Source of the DNA: Anastatus disparis
Lineage: Eukaryota > Arthropoda > Insecta > Hymenoptera > Eupelmidae
Length of the DNA stretch: 64,000 nt
Direction of reading: 5' to 3'
Assembly (NCBI GenBank): GCA_017163975.1
Contig: JAFFSR010000264.1
Coordinates: forward strand, 7,926,001 to 7,990,000
Numbering within the stretch: the first letter of the stretch is position 1; the number at the start of each line of letters is the position of its first letter. The translations under genes and the position numbers were made by a program. This document shows, in pieces, positions 1 through 10,397 of this stretch. Under the pieces are notes generated by a model. That model was not told where the DNA came from, did no database searches, and was given only the letters and a program-made list of their open reading frames with translations.

Positions 1-830
1 CAATTTTAATTCATTCAAATCTGATTCCACATATCTTTTATATCAGAAATCAATTTAGCGTTCGATTTTACATGAAAATATAGTATTGCACTCAAGGTAA
101 AAAAATTTTACAATATCATCTGAAGGTCATATCGCGATACAATAGTTATTTATCGAATTAATCATTGATAAACGTTGATTAGTAAGAAAATGAAGATACT
201 GAGGTAACTCGAGTCACTGAATCCAAATCTGATATCCGCTTAACCCTACCAGTCTCCATCAAGGTCGTTTAAAGGTCAAATTTGATAAGATTAAGACACC
301 TATAAGTTTTACGTGATGCTGGATCCGAATCCGAGACCTGTTGGAGTGTCAAACGACGTAATCACAGAAAAATTCGTTTCAAACTGTAGTTTCTTGGAGG
401 ACAAAAATTTTCTTTTACTCAATATTTGATTAATTTTTACGTAATTACGTCGTTTGACACTCCAACAGACCCCGGTTTCGGATTCAGCGACACGTAAAAC
501 TTGAAGGTGTCCTAATGTTATCAAATAATGAAAGATATTCGCGATTTGACCTTTAAATGACTTTCATACAGATCTTGTAGGGTTAAGCAGACATCAGATT
601 TAAATTCAGTAACTCGAGTTATCTATCAGTATCTTCATTTTCTCACTAATCAACATTGATCAATGAGTAATTTGAGAAATAACTATTATTTCCCGATATG
701 ACCTTCCGATGACATTGTAAATTTTTTTTTACCTCGAGTGCAATACTATATTCCTATGTAAAATTGAACGCTAAATTGATTTCTGATGTAAAAAAATATG
801 TAGGATCTGATTTGAATAAATTAAAATCAA
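1..830. mobile_element. Foldback (long inverted-repeat) element FB-1
   Basis: The left half (about 1-405) is the imperfect reverse complement of the right half (about 425-830), with the turn near 415. Matching landmarks are the TTTAGCGTTC block near 55 against its complement near 770, and a block around 333-350 (GTTGGAGTGTCAAACGACGT) against 450-470. No transposase is encoded, and short ORFs inside are arm artefacts. The left end may lie just outside the window. Each arm carries a GAGTGCAATACT 12-mer (736-747; complement at 82-93) that recurs near the tyrosine recombinase at 60-63 kb. Confidence 0.85.
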
Positions 831-1016
831 TTTTTGAAAATTTTTTATTATATCTCTAGGTTTGAGCCGCCATATTGGAGCCGCCATTTTGGATTTTTTA
901 AAATCACCACATTGCAAAAGAAAGTAGAGTGTAAGACGAAAATTTTGAGCTTATATACGATTTTTTTGGTGATCTACAATTCTGGACAGAGCCATTATCC
1001 GTTTGACGTGGATTGA

Positions 1017-1017
<1 letters not shown>

Positions 1018-1058
<41 letters not shown>
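1018..1058. repeat. (TA)n microsatellite
   Basis: About 20 uninterrupted TA units. The flanks 831-1017 and 1059-1290 show no convincing coding sequence. Confidence 0.95.
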
Positions 1059-1061
<3 letters not shown>

Positions 1062-1302
1062 GCCGAAAATAATCATTTTTTATCATAATATTATTTTTAC
1101 AAATTTCATTATTATTTATTTATCATATAACAATTAATTCATAGCATTTTTCATAATTTCTTTAATTTTTCAGCTTTTAAAGTAAAAAGGCAGTAAATTA
1201 AATCAGTTAATATAAAAGCAATTCTTTTGTGAATATCTTTGGAAAAAGTTCATTAAAAATGAATGAAAATTCTTAAGAGAATTTACTTTTTCAATAATGG
1301 TT

Positions 1303-1795
1303 TTGACTGAGGAAGATAAATTGATTGTTAAAAGACAGGGATTGTATAGTGGAATTGCTCTCATGTTAACTGATATTCATATATTAGAATTTAATAACAT
1401 TTCAAACCAGTGCACCTCATTCAAAATGCAATAGGCTTCACTGATTCTGAGACCACAATATGTTCATTCAGTACTGAGTGATGGAGAATTTAGACAGTTA
1501 TTATTTACCGAAAATTTAGAAAAGAGTCACCGGATTCGTGTGTATTATAATAATAAGGTAATTCATATATATAGACAGTTTGAATCTTATATATTTACAA
1601 GATGAGTATAAGATTTATATAAACAGATTATTTCTAAACAAATCAGAATTAAGCACAGTATTCGAAACAGTACAATCACAAACAAATAATTATGATTGTA
1701 GTGTTTTTGCAATGGTTTTTGCTGTTGCAGTACTTTATAATTTAGGTCCATGTTGTTTAAGATATAATGTTTCTCACATGCGATTACGTTTATAA
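1303..1795 (+). pseudogene. Ulp1/C48-like cysteine peptidase remnant
   Basis: The best segment (1580-1795) contains QSQTNNYDCSVFAMVFAVAV, the pattern around the catalytic Cys of Ulp1-type peptidases (usually Q-x-N-x-x-DCGVFA); the Cys codon is at 1697-1699. Here Ser replaces the usual Gly after Cys. Translations upstream (1303-1580), in more than one frame, resemble the preceding part of the fold (RVYYNNKVIHIY) but contain stops. Such peptidases are cargo in some Helitron-type and other large eukaryotic transposons. It lies just upstream of the Rep remnant, so it is probably part of the same element. It is non-functional here. The family call rests on one motif block plus spacing. Confidence 0.55.
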
Positions 1796-1953
1796 AGAAT
1801 TTTTAAAACGCAAAAAATAAAAATGTTTCCAGTTTTACAAAATTATAATAATGCAAAAAATTAATTACGATAATCCACTGGATATGATAAAAAGGAGTTT
1901 TTGTCATGAGAAAGGTCTTAATCAAATACCATTTGATTTAGATTTCGCCGAGC

Positions 1954-2298
1954 TTGAAATATTATAAAAAAAACTCACAAATGCATTTATTCTCAGAACA
2001 AAAAAAGATCATGGAAACGTATCGTAAACAAAAGAATTTGAATCATGAAACAATTTTGATGGAAATTGACAATGACATTTCAGATAGAAATTTTTTAAAA
2101 CCAGATAATGATATAATGGGAATCGATGACATCCACTTGAATTATAACGATTATAAAATTGGGGCAGTTGAGATTAAATTGAATGAAGAAAAAAAAGAAT
2201 CAAAAGAAATAGATGAAAAAGAAACTTTATTTGTTACAGAACTTAAGAGCTTGACGAAGCGGCCTCCTTCTAATAATATTTCCAATCCTAACTTATGA
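1954..2298 (+). CDS. Uncharacterised Lys/Glu-rich ORF inside the Helitron
   Basis: An open frame of about 114 codons, rich in Lys, Glu, Asp and Asn, with no motif I recognise. It sits between the peptidase remnant and the Rep N-terminal region. It may be the C-terminal tail of the peptidase protein or a linker of a longer polyprotein. It has no membrane segment or signal peptide and could be a chance ORF in AT-rich DNA. Confidence 0.3.
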   Translation: MKYYKKNSQMHLFSEQKKIMETYRKQKNLNHETILMEIDNDISDRNFLKPDNDIMGIDDIHLNYNDYKIGAVEIKLNEEKKESKEIDEKETLFVTELKSLTKRPPSNNISNPNL

Positions 2299-2639
2299 AT
2301 AAACGATGCGTTAAATCAAGTTTTTTTGCTACAAAGTAAAAATTTGTAAGATTATACTCCAGTGCGGACAACTCAAGAAATCCACCAAAATATTAGACAT
2401 ATAAAGTTATAATAGAAACTTTCAATGTATCGTATTTTAAAGTTAGGTCTATCAAGTTTGATCTCTAATTTCCAATCCAAGCCCATAAAAAAATAACAAG
2501 TCTAAATGATTTTTTATTTTGACAAAAATCATTGTAGTAATATAGCTTTAGTACGGACAAGTCATTATATTTGTTTAATTTATTAATTTAAAAAGATACT
2601 GATATAATAAAAAAAGCAAAACTTAAGTGATGCAGCTCC

Positions 2640-4587
2640 GACATCCCGTTAATAGGTAAATGGTAACAGAAGAATCACATAAATATAAAAAAATTTCAGA
2701 AAAAGACATTATTATGGAAATGCGAGAAACAAAAAAGTAATGATAAATTAGAACTAAGACGTGTTCAAGAAACTTTACGTAAGAAAAAAGCTTATATGAA
2801 AATGAAAAAGGACAACCAAATAAATATAAACAGAAATTAGAAAATACTAACATAACAAAATGGCAATTCAAGGAAACAATGAGTACTGATAAATTTGAAC
2901 AAATACGTGCGAATGAGGCTTTACGTAAGAAAGAAGCTTATATAAAAATTAAAGAAAAACAACCAAAAAAATATCAAGAAAAATTAGAAAATGTTAAGTG
3001 CAAACGATTAAAAATTGAAGATAATAATTATAATGAAAATTAGAATAATAATAATCATAATAACAATCATAATATTGTATTGAACGAAGTTATTGATGAA
3101 ACAATAAAGGGCAAAGTAAAAAAAAAATTAAAGAAATTAAATGAAAAAATATTAACTGAAAAAATTAATTTGAAACTGATTGGTTGTATGGCAAATATAT
3201 ATTTCGATGAAAATCTCATATCTGAAAATTACATTGGTTCCATGACGAATACATGTGTTTATTGTGATGTGCAACATTTTGCTTTTCAATATACTAAAAG
3301 TAACGATTTCTCCAATTGTTGTCATAAAGGTAAAGTAGAATTGTTAGAAAATCCACCTTACCCAGAACGATTAATGTTTTGAGCAACTGAATTTACTGAA
3401 GAAAGTATTGATTTTCGACAAAATGTTAGGTTGTACAATAATGCTTTAGCATTCGTAAGTTTTGATCCCAATTTTGATACATTGCCGAGTAAAGGACCAC
3501 AAGTTATTAGAATATGTGGACAAATTTACCATAATGTATATGCGTTACATCCTAATAAAGATGAAGCACTTAAATATGGACAATTATATATTTTAGATAA
3601 TGAAATGGCAACGATTGAACGACATAAGTTTAATACAAACTTAACATTATTAAAACATTCAGATAACTTAATGGGAGATATTAACCCTCATGCTAAAGCC
3701 TATAAAATGATGCATGAAGCAGGAGAAGAAGAACTACAACGATGTGCAAAAATCAATTGTCTTATGAAAACTGTTACTATGCCTATTGTCCGCAATAATA
3801 ATTTCGATAGAAAATAGATATAATCTACCTACCTGTAATGATGTAGCAATAGTATACGTTGGAGTAGACGATATACCTCCTATTGAACGTGATATTGTCA
3901 TTTACCCTAAGTCTGATAAATCAATTAGTATACTAAAAATTAGCAAACACACAGATCCTATGACATATTCGCTTATTCATCCTAATGGTGGTTTCGGATG
4001 GATGTCAAATATGAAAAATAAATTTGGAAAATCTAATATTAAAAATTTGCAATTTTATAATTATAGATTTAGTGTTAGAAATGAATTTAATCCATTTCTT
4101 AATTTAGAAAAATTATCTCAACAGTTCATTGTTGATGCGTTTGTAAAAGTTAAAACCTCCAGATTATATTTCATACGAAAAAACCAAAACGTATTAAGAA
4201 GTGATTGTTACAAAGGTGTTATGGACTATTTACATAACAAAAAAGAATTAGATTATTCAAAAATTGGAAAAATGGTATAATTACTAACAAACTTTACAGG
4301 AAGTCCACGATTTTTAAAACAAAATTACATTGATTCAATAACACTTGTAAATTATCATGGTAAACCTGACCTTTTTGTAACTATGACCTGTGACCCACAT
4401 TGGAAAGAAATAACTGAAAACTTGGAAATTTATGAAAATGCAATAGATAGACCAGATATTATAACAAAAGTATTTTATCAAAAAGTAGAAGAATTCAAAA
4501 ATTTAGTAATAAAAAAGGGAATATTAGGAAAATGTATTGCATATAGTTATGTAATTGAATTTCAAAAACGAGGATCACCACATACGC
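2640..4587 (+). pseudogene. Helitron Rep N-terminal half (broken)
   Basis: This is reconstructed from pieces in several frames. 2690-3040 carries two basic repeats of the ALRKKxAYxK type that precede many Helitron proteins. 3080-3382 holds the Cys-rich block (TCVYCDVQHFAF, then CCHKGKV). 3431-3817 holds RICGQIYHN, GQLYILD and YKMMHEAGE. 3786-4280 holds RYNLPTCNDVA, RDIVIYPKSD, YNYRFSVRNEF and FIRKNQNVLRSD. 4383-4587 holds VTMTCDPHWKEI, ILGKCIAYSYVIEFQKRGSP and the first His of the HUH motif. These are the ordered blocks of the Helitron-like N-terminal domain, which nicks DNA for rolling-circle transposition. Stops and frameshifts occur near 3380, 3817 and 4280. The gene stops at 4587, where the LTR element begins in the middle of the HUH motif. 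Confidence 0.85.
4584..4587. repeat. Target-site duplication ACGC, left copy
   Basis: ACGC immediately precedes the 5' LTR and is repeated at 12230-12233 just after the 3' LTR. A 4-bp duplication is usual for Ty3/gypsy-type elements. Confidence 0.9.
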
Positions 4588-4679
4588 TGCGACGATTCAA
4601 AAATCGCGCTAGACGCAGTACCTGCGCTCAGCCGCTACGAGGCGCTACTCCCGCAACGGGAATAGCGAGCTCCATAGCA

Positions 4680-4711
4680 TATATAAGCGAGCCGCCGAGC
4701 CAGCATCAGAC
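4680..4711 (+). promoter_or_regulatory. LTR core promoter (TATA + initiator)
   Basis: TATATAAG at 4680-4687 is followed about 26-28 bp later by TCAGAC (4706-4711), close to the arthropod initiator TCAGT. The same pair occurs in the 3' LTR at 11230-11261. Confidence 0.7.
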
Positions 4712-4725
4712 TCTCTCCCCTTCCT

Positions 4726-4864
4726 CTGTGTAAGAGTGGAATTGCTCGGCACAGTGGGAGTTATCCTTTCCTATACTCCTGTCTTAGACTATGTAAGGGT
4801 GGGATTGCCCGGCATAGTATCCTATCTATCCGTCAGTGTAAGGGTGGGATTGCCCGACACTGAC
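4726..4864 (+). other. Three tandem RNA hairpins with paired substitutions (5' LTR)
   Basis: Hairpins at 4726-4754, 4788-4818 and 4832-4864. Each has an outer stem (CTGTG/CACAG; ACTATG/CATAGT; GTCAGTGT/ACACTGAC), an AA opposite G internal loop, a 3-bp inner stem (GAG/CTC, GGG/CCC, GGG/CCC) and an 8-nt loop TGGRATTG. The outer stems differ in sequence but remain paired, and the inner stem shows a compensatory A-T to G-C change. They lie just downstream of the inferred transcript start, so they would be in the RNA. The role is unknown; a packaging, dimerisation or translation element is possible. Confidence 0.75.
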
Positions 4865-5678
4865 TCCTAGCTACTACCTCCACCATCGCTGGTCGGGGTA
4901 GAGTCCTCCGTTGGTCTTCGACCAAAAGTCTCCCCCCCTCTTCTCCACTTATGGTTTAGAGGGTTACCATCCTAGCTCTCCTATATTACCTTACCTGGCT
5001 CCGTTACCGACCGCGCCGAACTCCGCCGGTAAAGTAGGTCGCGAATTTACCCGCCGAGTCTTTATTATCAAATAATTAACCATTGTATTTTCTTTCTGTT
5101 TCTTTTATTTGTTACAGCCGATAAATACGAGGTAGCGCCACCTAGCGGTCAAGGAGAGAACTAAATATAAATTCTTTTCTTCGCAACGTGCAAACCTTAT
5201 TTCGTTCAATTATAACCTTTATTTATTTTTTTGTTTGTTATTAAGTATTACTATCGGCGTTGTAATTATTTTGTTGTTATTTTTTTAATAAATATAAAAG
5301 AAAAGATAATTTAAGTTTAAAGTGTCGTGTTTGAACTTAATCACCAGTCCGCAGTACCCATCCTGCTTCCTCTCACGAACATTATCATTTAGTGTATAAG
5401 GATAGGTTAGTTTTGGATTATTTATTTAACTCTTTTAATTAACGTTATTTCTTTTATATTTTTTTTCTCTTTAAATATTTAAATGGATTTTAATTCATTT
5501 TTATTTATTTTTATTTATTTCTTTCTTATTATTAATTTTATTAATTTGATAAGGTTAGGTTAGTTTAGTATGTAAGTTTGAACTTTGGCCTCCGAGAATC
5601 AACAATCTGCAGCGCCCTCTAAAAGTCTGACGCCTACGATATCAAGATCCATTCGAGGCAAAAAGGCCAAACGTTACA

Positions 5679-5698
5679 TGGCGCAGCCGAACAGGGAC
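5679..5698 (+). promoter_or_regulatory. Primer-binding site (Lys-tRNA-like, with 2-nt insertion)
   Basis: TGGCGC-AG-CCGAACAGGGAC begins immediately after the LTR. Without the AG it equals the well-known 18-nt site complementary to the 3' end of a tRNA-Lys. A second, partial match, TGGCGCCCGAAAACC, occurs at about 5785. Which is used is not known. Confidence 0.7.
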
Positions 5699-6164
5699 CG
5701 GAAAAATTTTTTTTCGTGATTCTTTTACGTGAAAGTAAAGTTAAAATTCTAATTTAACTTTATAATTCTGCAACTTAAGTTGCATGGCGCCCGAAAACCT
5801 CACCGCGTTTCCGATAAAAACCTAGTTTTCCATTTTTGAATCGGTTATAGAACTCTTTATCCCTCCGCCATTGCGCCTTTCGGCTCTTCGTCTTCTTGAT
5901 TACCTTAGCAATAGTATAATTCTATTTTTGCCGCGGTCATAAAATAAAATCATCCGCAAATCCGCATAATGGTTAACAGACATCGGTCTGTCCTTTTTTT
6001 TTTCTTTGCATTCCGTTCATTCTCTCCCAGCGTTAGCGAATCCTAGATGGGAAAATCTTACATGTAAATTGGTGATTAAGTCATACTCTTCTTGACCGAC
6101 TTAGATACTAGGGTAAAAAATTTTTTTTTTTTTCTACTTCCGTCATATATATTTTAATACCGAA

Positions 6165-7235
6165 ATGAAGAAACACTGGGTTTATAAATTGACCCCCACC
6201 GGACTCGCCGAACACCTACGCGACGCTCGTCTATCAACATCCGGAACTCTCATAGAGCAGCGCGCTTTATTTTTAAGTTATGTATCGCGTCACCCAGACT
6301 TGTACAAAAACGCGCCCGATGATCCCATCGATTACGACGAGGAAACCGATAAAAACGCCGATCTTTTGTTAAATGCTGAATTATTAGGTACGATTAGGGC
6401 GAGTAGACAAACCGACACCAACTCGATAATTGTAAATGCGCCGTCGTCGCTATCACACGCCGGAAGTTCAACTAGTGGTACACCGATTATCGTTCAACTC
6501 CCTAACGACACCGCACGTACCATTGATCAAATGAGAAAATGGAACGTACACTTTGACGGTAAGGACGTTTACACGTTTCTAGAAAGAGTGCAGGACCTAA
6601 AAATCGCATACGAAATTCCGGACGCGAAATTCCTTCAAGGATTTCCTGAATTACTACGCGGAGATGCACAGTTATGGTACAGAAATTGCGCTCCCGAAAT
6701 AACATCTTTTCAGCAATTAATCACGCGTTTACGTGATTATTATTTATCTCCCAGCGAACTACGCCATCTTGACCGATTAATAATAGATCGCAAGCAAGGA
6801 GAAAAAGAAGACATCCGGAAGTATGTCACTTCATTAGCTACCTTGATGCGACGACGCGGTAATTTAACCCCGGAACATCAGATTGAAAACATCTTTAATA
6901 ATATGAAACCGGTTCTACGCCTGCATATTCGCCGATCAGATTTCACCACGGTCGAACAATTAATACAACGTGTCGAGGAGATAGAAGAAGTGAAAAATCA
7001 AATCATAGACTCGCAGCCAAAACTCGCTCGTCCGAACTCATCCACCGCGACGTTTAATACCCAGCGATACTCCCGGTCCAAAAATTGTTGGAAGTGTAAG
7101 GAAGAAGGTCACAGTCGCTACGACTGCACAAATAAAGGACGGTTATTCTGCTCATTTTGCGGAAAGGACGGCATCATGACCATTAACTGCAAGTGCAAAG
7201 GGGCGGAAAACTCAAGACGGGTCGGCCGGCAATAA
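6165..7235 (+). CDS. gag: Gag (capsid/nucleocapsid) of the gypsy-type element
   Basis: 356 codons from an ATG at 6165. This is the structural protein that assembles the cytoplasmic particle around the element's RNA. The region around residues 120-290 has the helical retrotransposon-gag pattern (KWNVHFDGKDVYTFLERVQ, GDAQLWYRN, LRDYYLSP, DRKQGEKEDIRKYV). The C-terminus has a CCHC zinc knuckle (CWKCKEEGHSRYDC) and a second, degenerate one (CSFCGKDGIMTINC, lacking the His). The ORF overlaps the pol frame by at least 43 bp in the -1 direction, so pol is probably made by frameshifting; no canonical slippery heptamer was identified. Confidence 0.9.
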   Translation: MKKHWVYKLTPTGLAEHLRDARLSTSGTLIEQRALFLSYVSRHPDLYKNAPDDPIDYDEETDKNADLLLNAELLGTIRASRQTDTNSIIVNAPSSLSHAGSSTSGTPIIVQLPNDTARTIDQMRKWNVHFDGKDVYTFLERVQDLKIAYEIPDAKFLQGFPELLRGDAQLWYRNCAPEITSFQQLITRLRDYYLSPSELRHLDRLIIDRKQGEKEDIRKYVTSLATLMRRRGNLTPEHQIENIFNNMKPVLRLHIRRSDFTTVEQLIQRVEEIEEVKNQIIDSQPKLARPNSSTATFNTQRYSRSKNCWKCKEEGHSRYDCTNKGRLFCSFCGKDGIMTINCKCKGAENSRRVGRQ

Positions 7236-9199
7236 GGCACCGTCCGACCTATAACCTGCCTTGCACTCACTTTTCCAACGAAAACCGGTATATTATTTAT
7301 TTTCGCGTGGGTGACAAGTCGCTAAAATCTTTAGTAGATCCGGGATCAATAACTTCTTTCGCCAGACCGGAAATTGTCGACCACTGTATTAAAGAAGGTT
7401 GGACAATCAACGAAGACCATTGTATAATAGGCCTAGCCGACGGAACAGAAACTCGGTCTAGTCAAGCCATTTCCGGAGTACTCACGTACAAAGGCCGTCG
7501 CGTAAAACATAGCTTCGCAATTATGACGAACTTAAGTTTCGATTTCTTACTCGGTATGGACTTGCTAAAGAAACTTCGTATTCAAATTATACTAGAAGGA
7601 CGGGAAATAAAATCAATCGAGCCCACTTCGTACGGTCAAAATACGCAAAACTGCTCGGCTAGCGCAGCATCCGGCCTCCACTCTTTATCTTCGGACGAAG
7701 AAACTCGATTAAACGAGTTCTTGAAAACAGAACTGCAAAAATTCAACGACGTAAGCGGCAGAACTCCCCTTATTGAGCACGAAATCAAACTACTCGATCC
7801 CACGCCGATCAAACAACGTTATCGCCCTCGTAATCCGGCTACGCAGGCCGCAATTAATCAAGAAGTCGATAAGATGTTAGCAGAAGGAGTCATCTGTCCT
7901 TCTCATAGCCCGTGGAGTTCACCCGTCGTGTTAGTAAAAAAGAAAGACGGTAAACCTCGTTTTTGCATCGACTTCCGCAAGTTAAACGCAGTTAGCAAAA
8001 AGGATGCGTATCCATTACCGCGGATCAACGCAATCCTCGACCGTTTGCGAAATGCACGTTATCTTTCAACGATCGATCTGAAGAACGGCTACTGGCAAGT
8101 GCCTCTGACTCCACAAAGCTGCGCCACTACTGCCTTCACAGTAGCTGGCAAAGGTCTTTTTGAGTTCAAGGTCATGCCTTTTGGCTTACATTCCGCGACC
8201 GCCACTTTTCAGCGTCTTCTCGATCAAGTAATTACGCCGGATCTTTCGCCAAACGTGTTCGCATACTTAGATGACATTATCGTCGTCTCAAGCTCCCTAG
8301 ATGACCACATGCAACATTTAGACGCCGTTTTCAATCGTTTACGACAAGCTAACTTACGGCCTAACCCGGAAAAATGCGTTTTCGCACGTAAAAGCTTGAA
8401 ATACTTAGGTCACATAATTGACGAACAAGGCCTGCATACAGACACCGATAAAATCGCGCCTTTAGCGAACTTACCACCACCCACGAACGTCAAAGAGTTG
8501 CGCCGGTTTCTCGGTCTTCTCTCGTGGTACCGTCGTTTTGTTAAAGACGCTTCTCGGGTCGCAGCTCCGTTAAATTTATTATTACGCAAGCAAACGAAAT
8601 GGGACTGGAAAGAAGCTCAACAAAAAGCGTTCGACGAAATAAAACGTCAACTAACTTCCGCGCCTGTCCTGACGTGTCCTGATTGGACCAAGACCTTCTC
8701 GCTTCAAACAGACGCGAGCCTAGAAGGACTTGGAGCCGTGCTCACGCAGGAAATAGATGGAAAAGAACACGTAATTGCTTACGCTAGCCGATCTTTGAAC
8801 AAAGCGGAACGCAATTATTCCGTAACGGAACTTGAATGCCTCGCCGTCAAATGGGGAATATGGAAGATGCGCGACTACCTGGAGGGTTACCGCTTTGTGG
8901 TTATTACCGACCACCTCTCATTGAAGTGGTTAGATAAGATTGATAATCCTTCCGGTCGTTTAGCCCGCTGGGCGCTAGAGTTAAGCCAATGGGACTACGA
9001 AATACGTTATAGACGCGGCGTAGACAACACCGTCGCTGATATCTTGTCCAGGCAACCAACTAACACCTGCGCCATAGCTTCCACTCAACATTGTCCTTGG
9101 TACAATGATCTTTTCGACCAAATAACCGAAAACCCCAGAATTTCTCGGATTTCTGCATCAAAGATGGGCGTCTCTTTCATCATCGCGCTCACGATTTAA
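7193..9199 (+). pseudogene. pol: Pol, first part: protease, reverse transcriptase, RNase H
   Basis: Open in the -1 frame relative to gag. Order: retropepsin near 7330-7350 (SLVDPGSITSF, flap and DFLLGMDLL following); reverse transcriptase about 7860-8480 (PWSSPVVLVKKKDGKPRFC, STIDLKNGYWQ, VMPFGLHSATATFQ, AYLDDIIV with the YLDD centre); connection; RNase H about 8700-9050 (QTDASLEGLGAVL, YSVTELECLAV, ITDHLSLKWL). Two oddities: the protease triad reads D-P-G where D-[ST]-G is expected, and the FGL motif reads HSATA where HNAPA is common. The frame runs off at 9199; conserved sequence continues in the next frame from about 9140, so one indel near there separates RNase H from integrase. Confidence 0.9.
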
Positions 9200-10290
9200 C
9201 ACTCAATTATCTAGATACCGGCTCTTCGTGGAAATTATGCGTACCTTCATACGAAAGAGATCAAGTGCTCAAGGAGGTTCATGATGACGTCACCGCCGGT
9301 CATTTAGGCGTTTTTAAAACACTCGCTCGACTCTCCCAGCGCTACTTTTGGCCAAAGATGCTCAAAGACGGCGCAAATTACGTCAAAAAGTGCACAAATT
9401 GTCAAAAGCACAAAGTGCTTCAGAACAAACCGCCGGGCCTCATGCACGCAACGCCGGTAAACGCGCCTTGGGAGATGGTGTCCATCGACCTCGTCGGCCC
9501 ACTACCCAGGACAAAAGACCAAAACGCGCAGTTGCTCGTAATGCAAGATCGCTTTTCTAAATGGGTCGAACTTCGTCCTTTACGTAGAGCCACCGCAAAA
9601 ACCGTCATCAAAGCGTTAAGAGAACAAATTGTTCTCCGCCATGGTTGCCCTACCACCGTCGTAAGCGATAACGGCGTACAATTTAAAGGTCACGAAATGG
9701 CCGCTTTCTTAAAGCAATACGGGATTAAGGCAAGATTTACGCCAAGTTACACCCCGCAATGCAACCCCGTAGAGAGAGCAAATCGAGTCATCAAAACAAT
9801 GATACGCCAATACGTCGGTAAAAAACACAACACCTGGGACAGTAAAACACCCGAAATAGCTTTCGCTTATAACACCGCTCGCAGCGAATCCACGGGATTC
9901 ACACCCGCTTACCTTAATACGGGTAGAGAATTTGTCGCCCCCGGGGCTTTAAATCAGAACCGCGAGAAATGCGATAGACTCTCCGAGTTAACAAAATTAA
10001 AGGACGCATTAATACTCGCGAAAAATAATCTCGCGCACAGTTTTAGTAAACAAAGTCACTACTACAACTTGCGTAGGAGGAGCTGGTCTCCTAAATTAAA
10101 TGAACCCGTGTTCAAGAGGCATCATACGCTCTCTAATAAAGCCGCCGACAAAGCTGCTAAGCTTTCCGAGAAATCCATCGGACCGTACACCGTGAAAAAA
10201 ATCATTTCACCCGTAATTTTCGATCTGAAAGCACAAGACGGCTCGATCACCCGTCATGTGCACATAAAAGATCTTAAACCTGCGCATTAA
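9140..10290 (+). pseudogene. pol: Pol, second part: integrase
   Basis: Reads in a different frame from the upstream part because of the indel near 9140. It contains the HHCC zinc domain (VHDDVTAGHLG, then CTNCQKHK) and the DDE core: SIDLVGPLP for the first Asp, VVSDNGVQF for the second and NPVERANRVIK for the Glu. A C-terminal SH3-like tail runs to HVHIKDLKPAH. Integrase inserts the cDNA into the chromosome and generates the 4-bp duplication seen here. The integrase segment itself is intact; only its link to the rest of pol is broken. Confidence 0.9.
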
Positions 10291-10397
10291 ACCGAACCTC
10301 CCCCCACCAATACCGGAGTGGGGTATAAATATCAGCTCCAACGAACTCGCTGATCATTCTTCCAACTGCCGTGCAACGAGTAACTTCTCTCTCCATA

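Larger units (their letters stand above)
4588..5678 (+). repeat. 5' LTR (1091 bp)
   Basis: Begins TGCGACGATTC and ends AAACGTTACA. A TATA box at 4680-4687 and an initiator-like TCAGAC at 4706-4711 place the transcript start near 4708, so U3 is only about 120 bp. AATAAA at 5287-5292 gives a long R of roughly 600 bp. Between them lie three tandem hairpins (4726-4864), a TTGGTC/GACCAA hairpin near 4912, and a strong 3' splice-acceptor-like tract ending ...TTTGTTACAG at 5117. Confidence 0.95.

Noticed and set aside
5545..5575. Insect telomeric TTAGG repeat
   Set aside because: Only two GGTTA-type units in each LTR; too short to be telomeric.
7195..7215. Gag-pol -1 slippery heptamer at GGAAAAC
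   Set aside because: Does not fit the X XXY YYZ pattern; the frameshift mechanism is left open.
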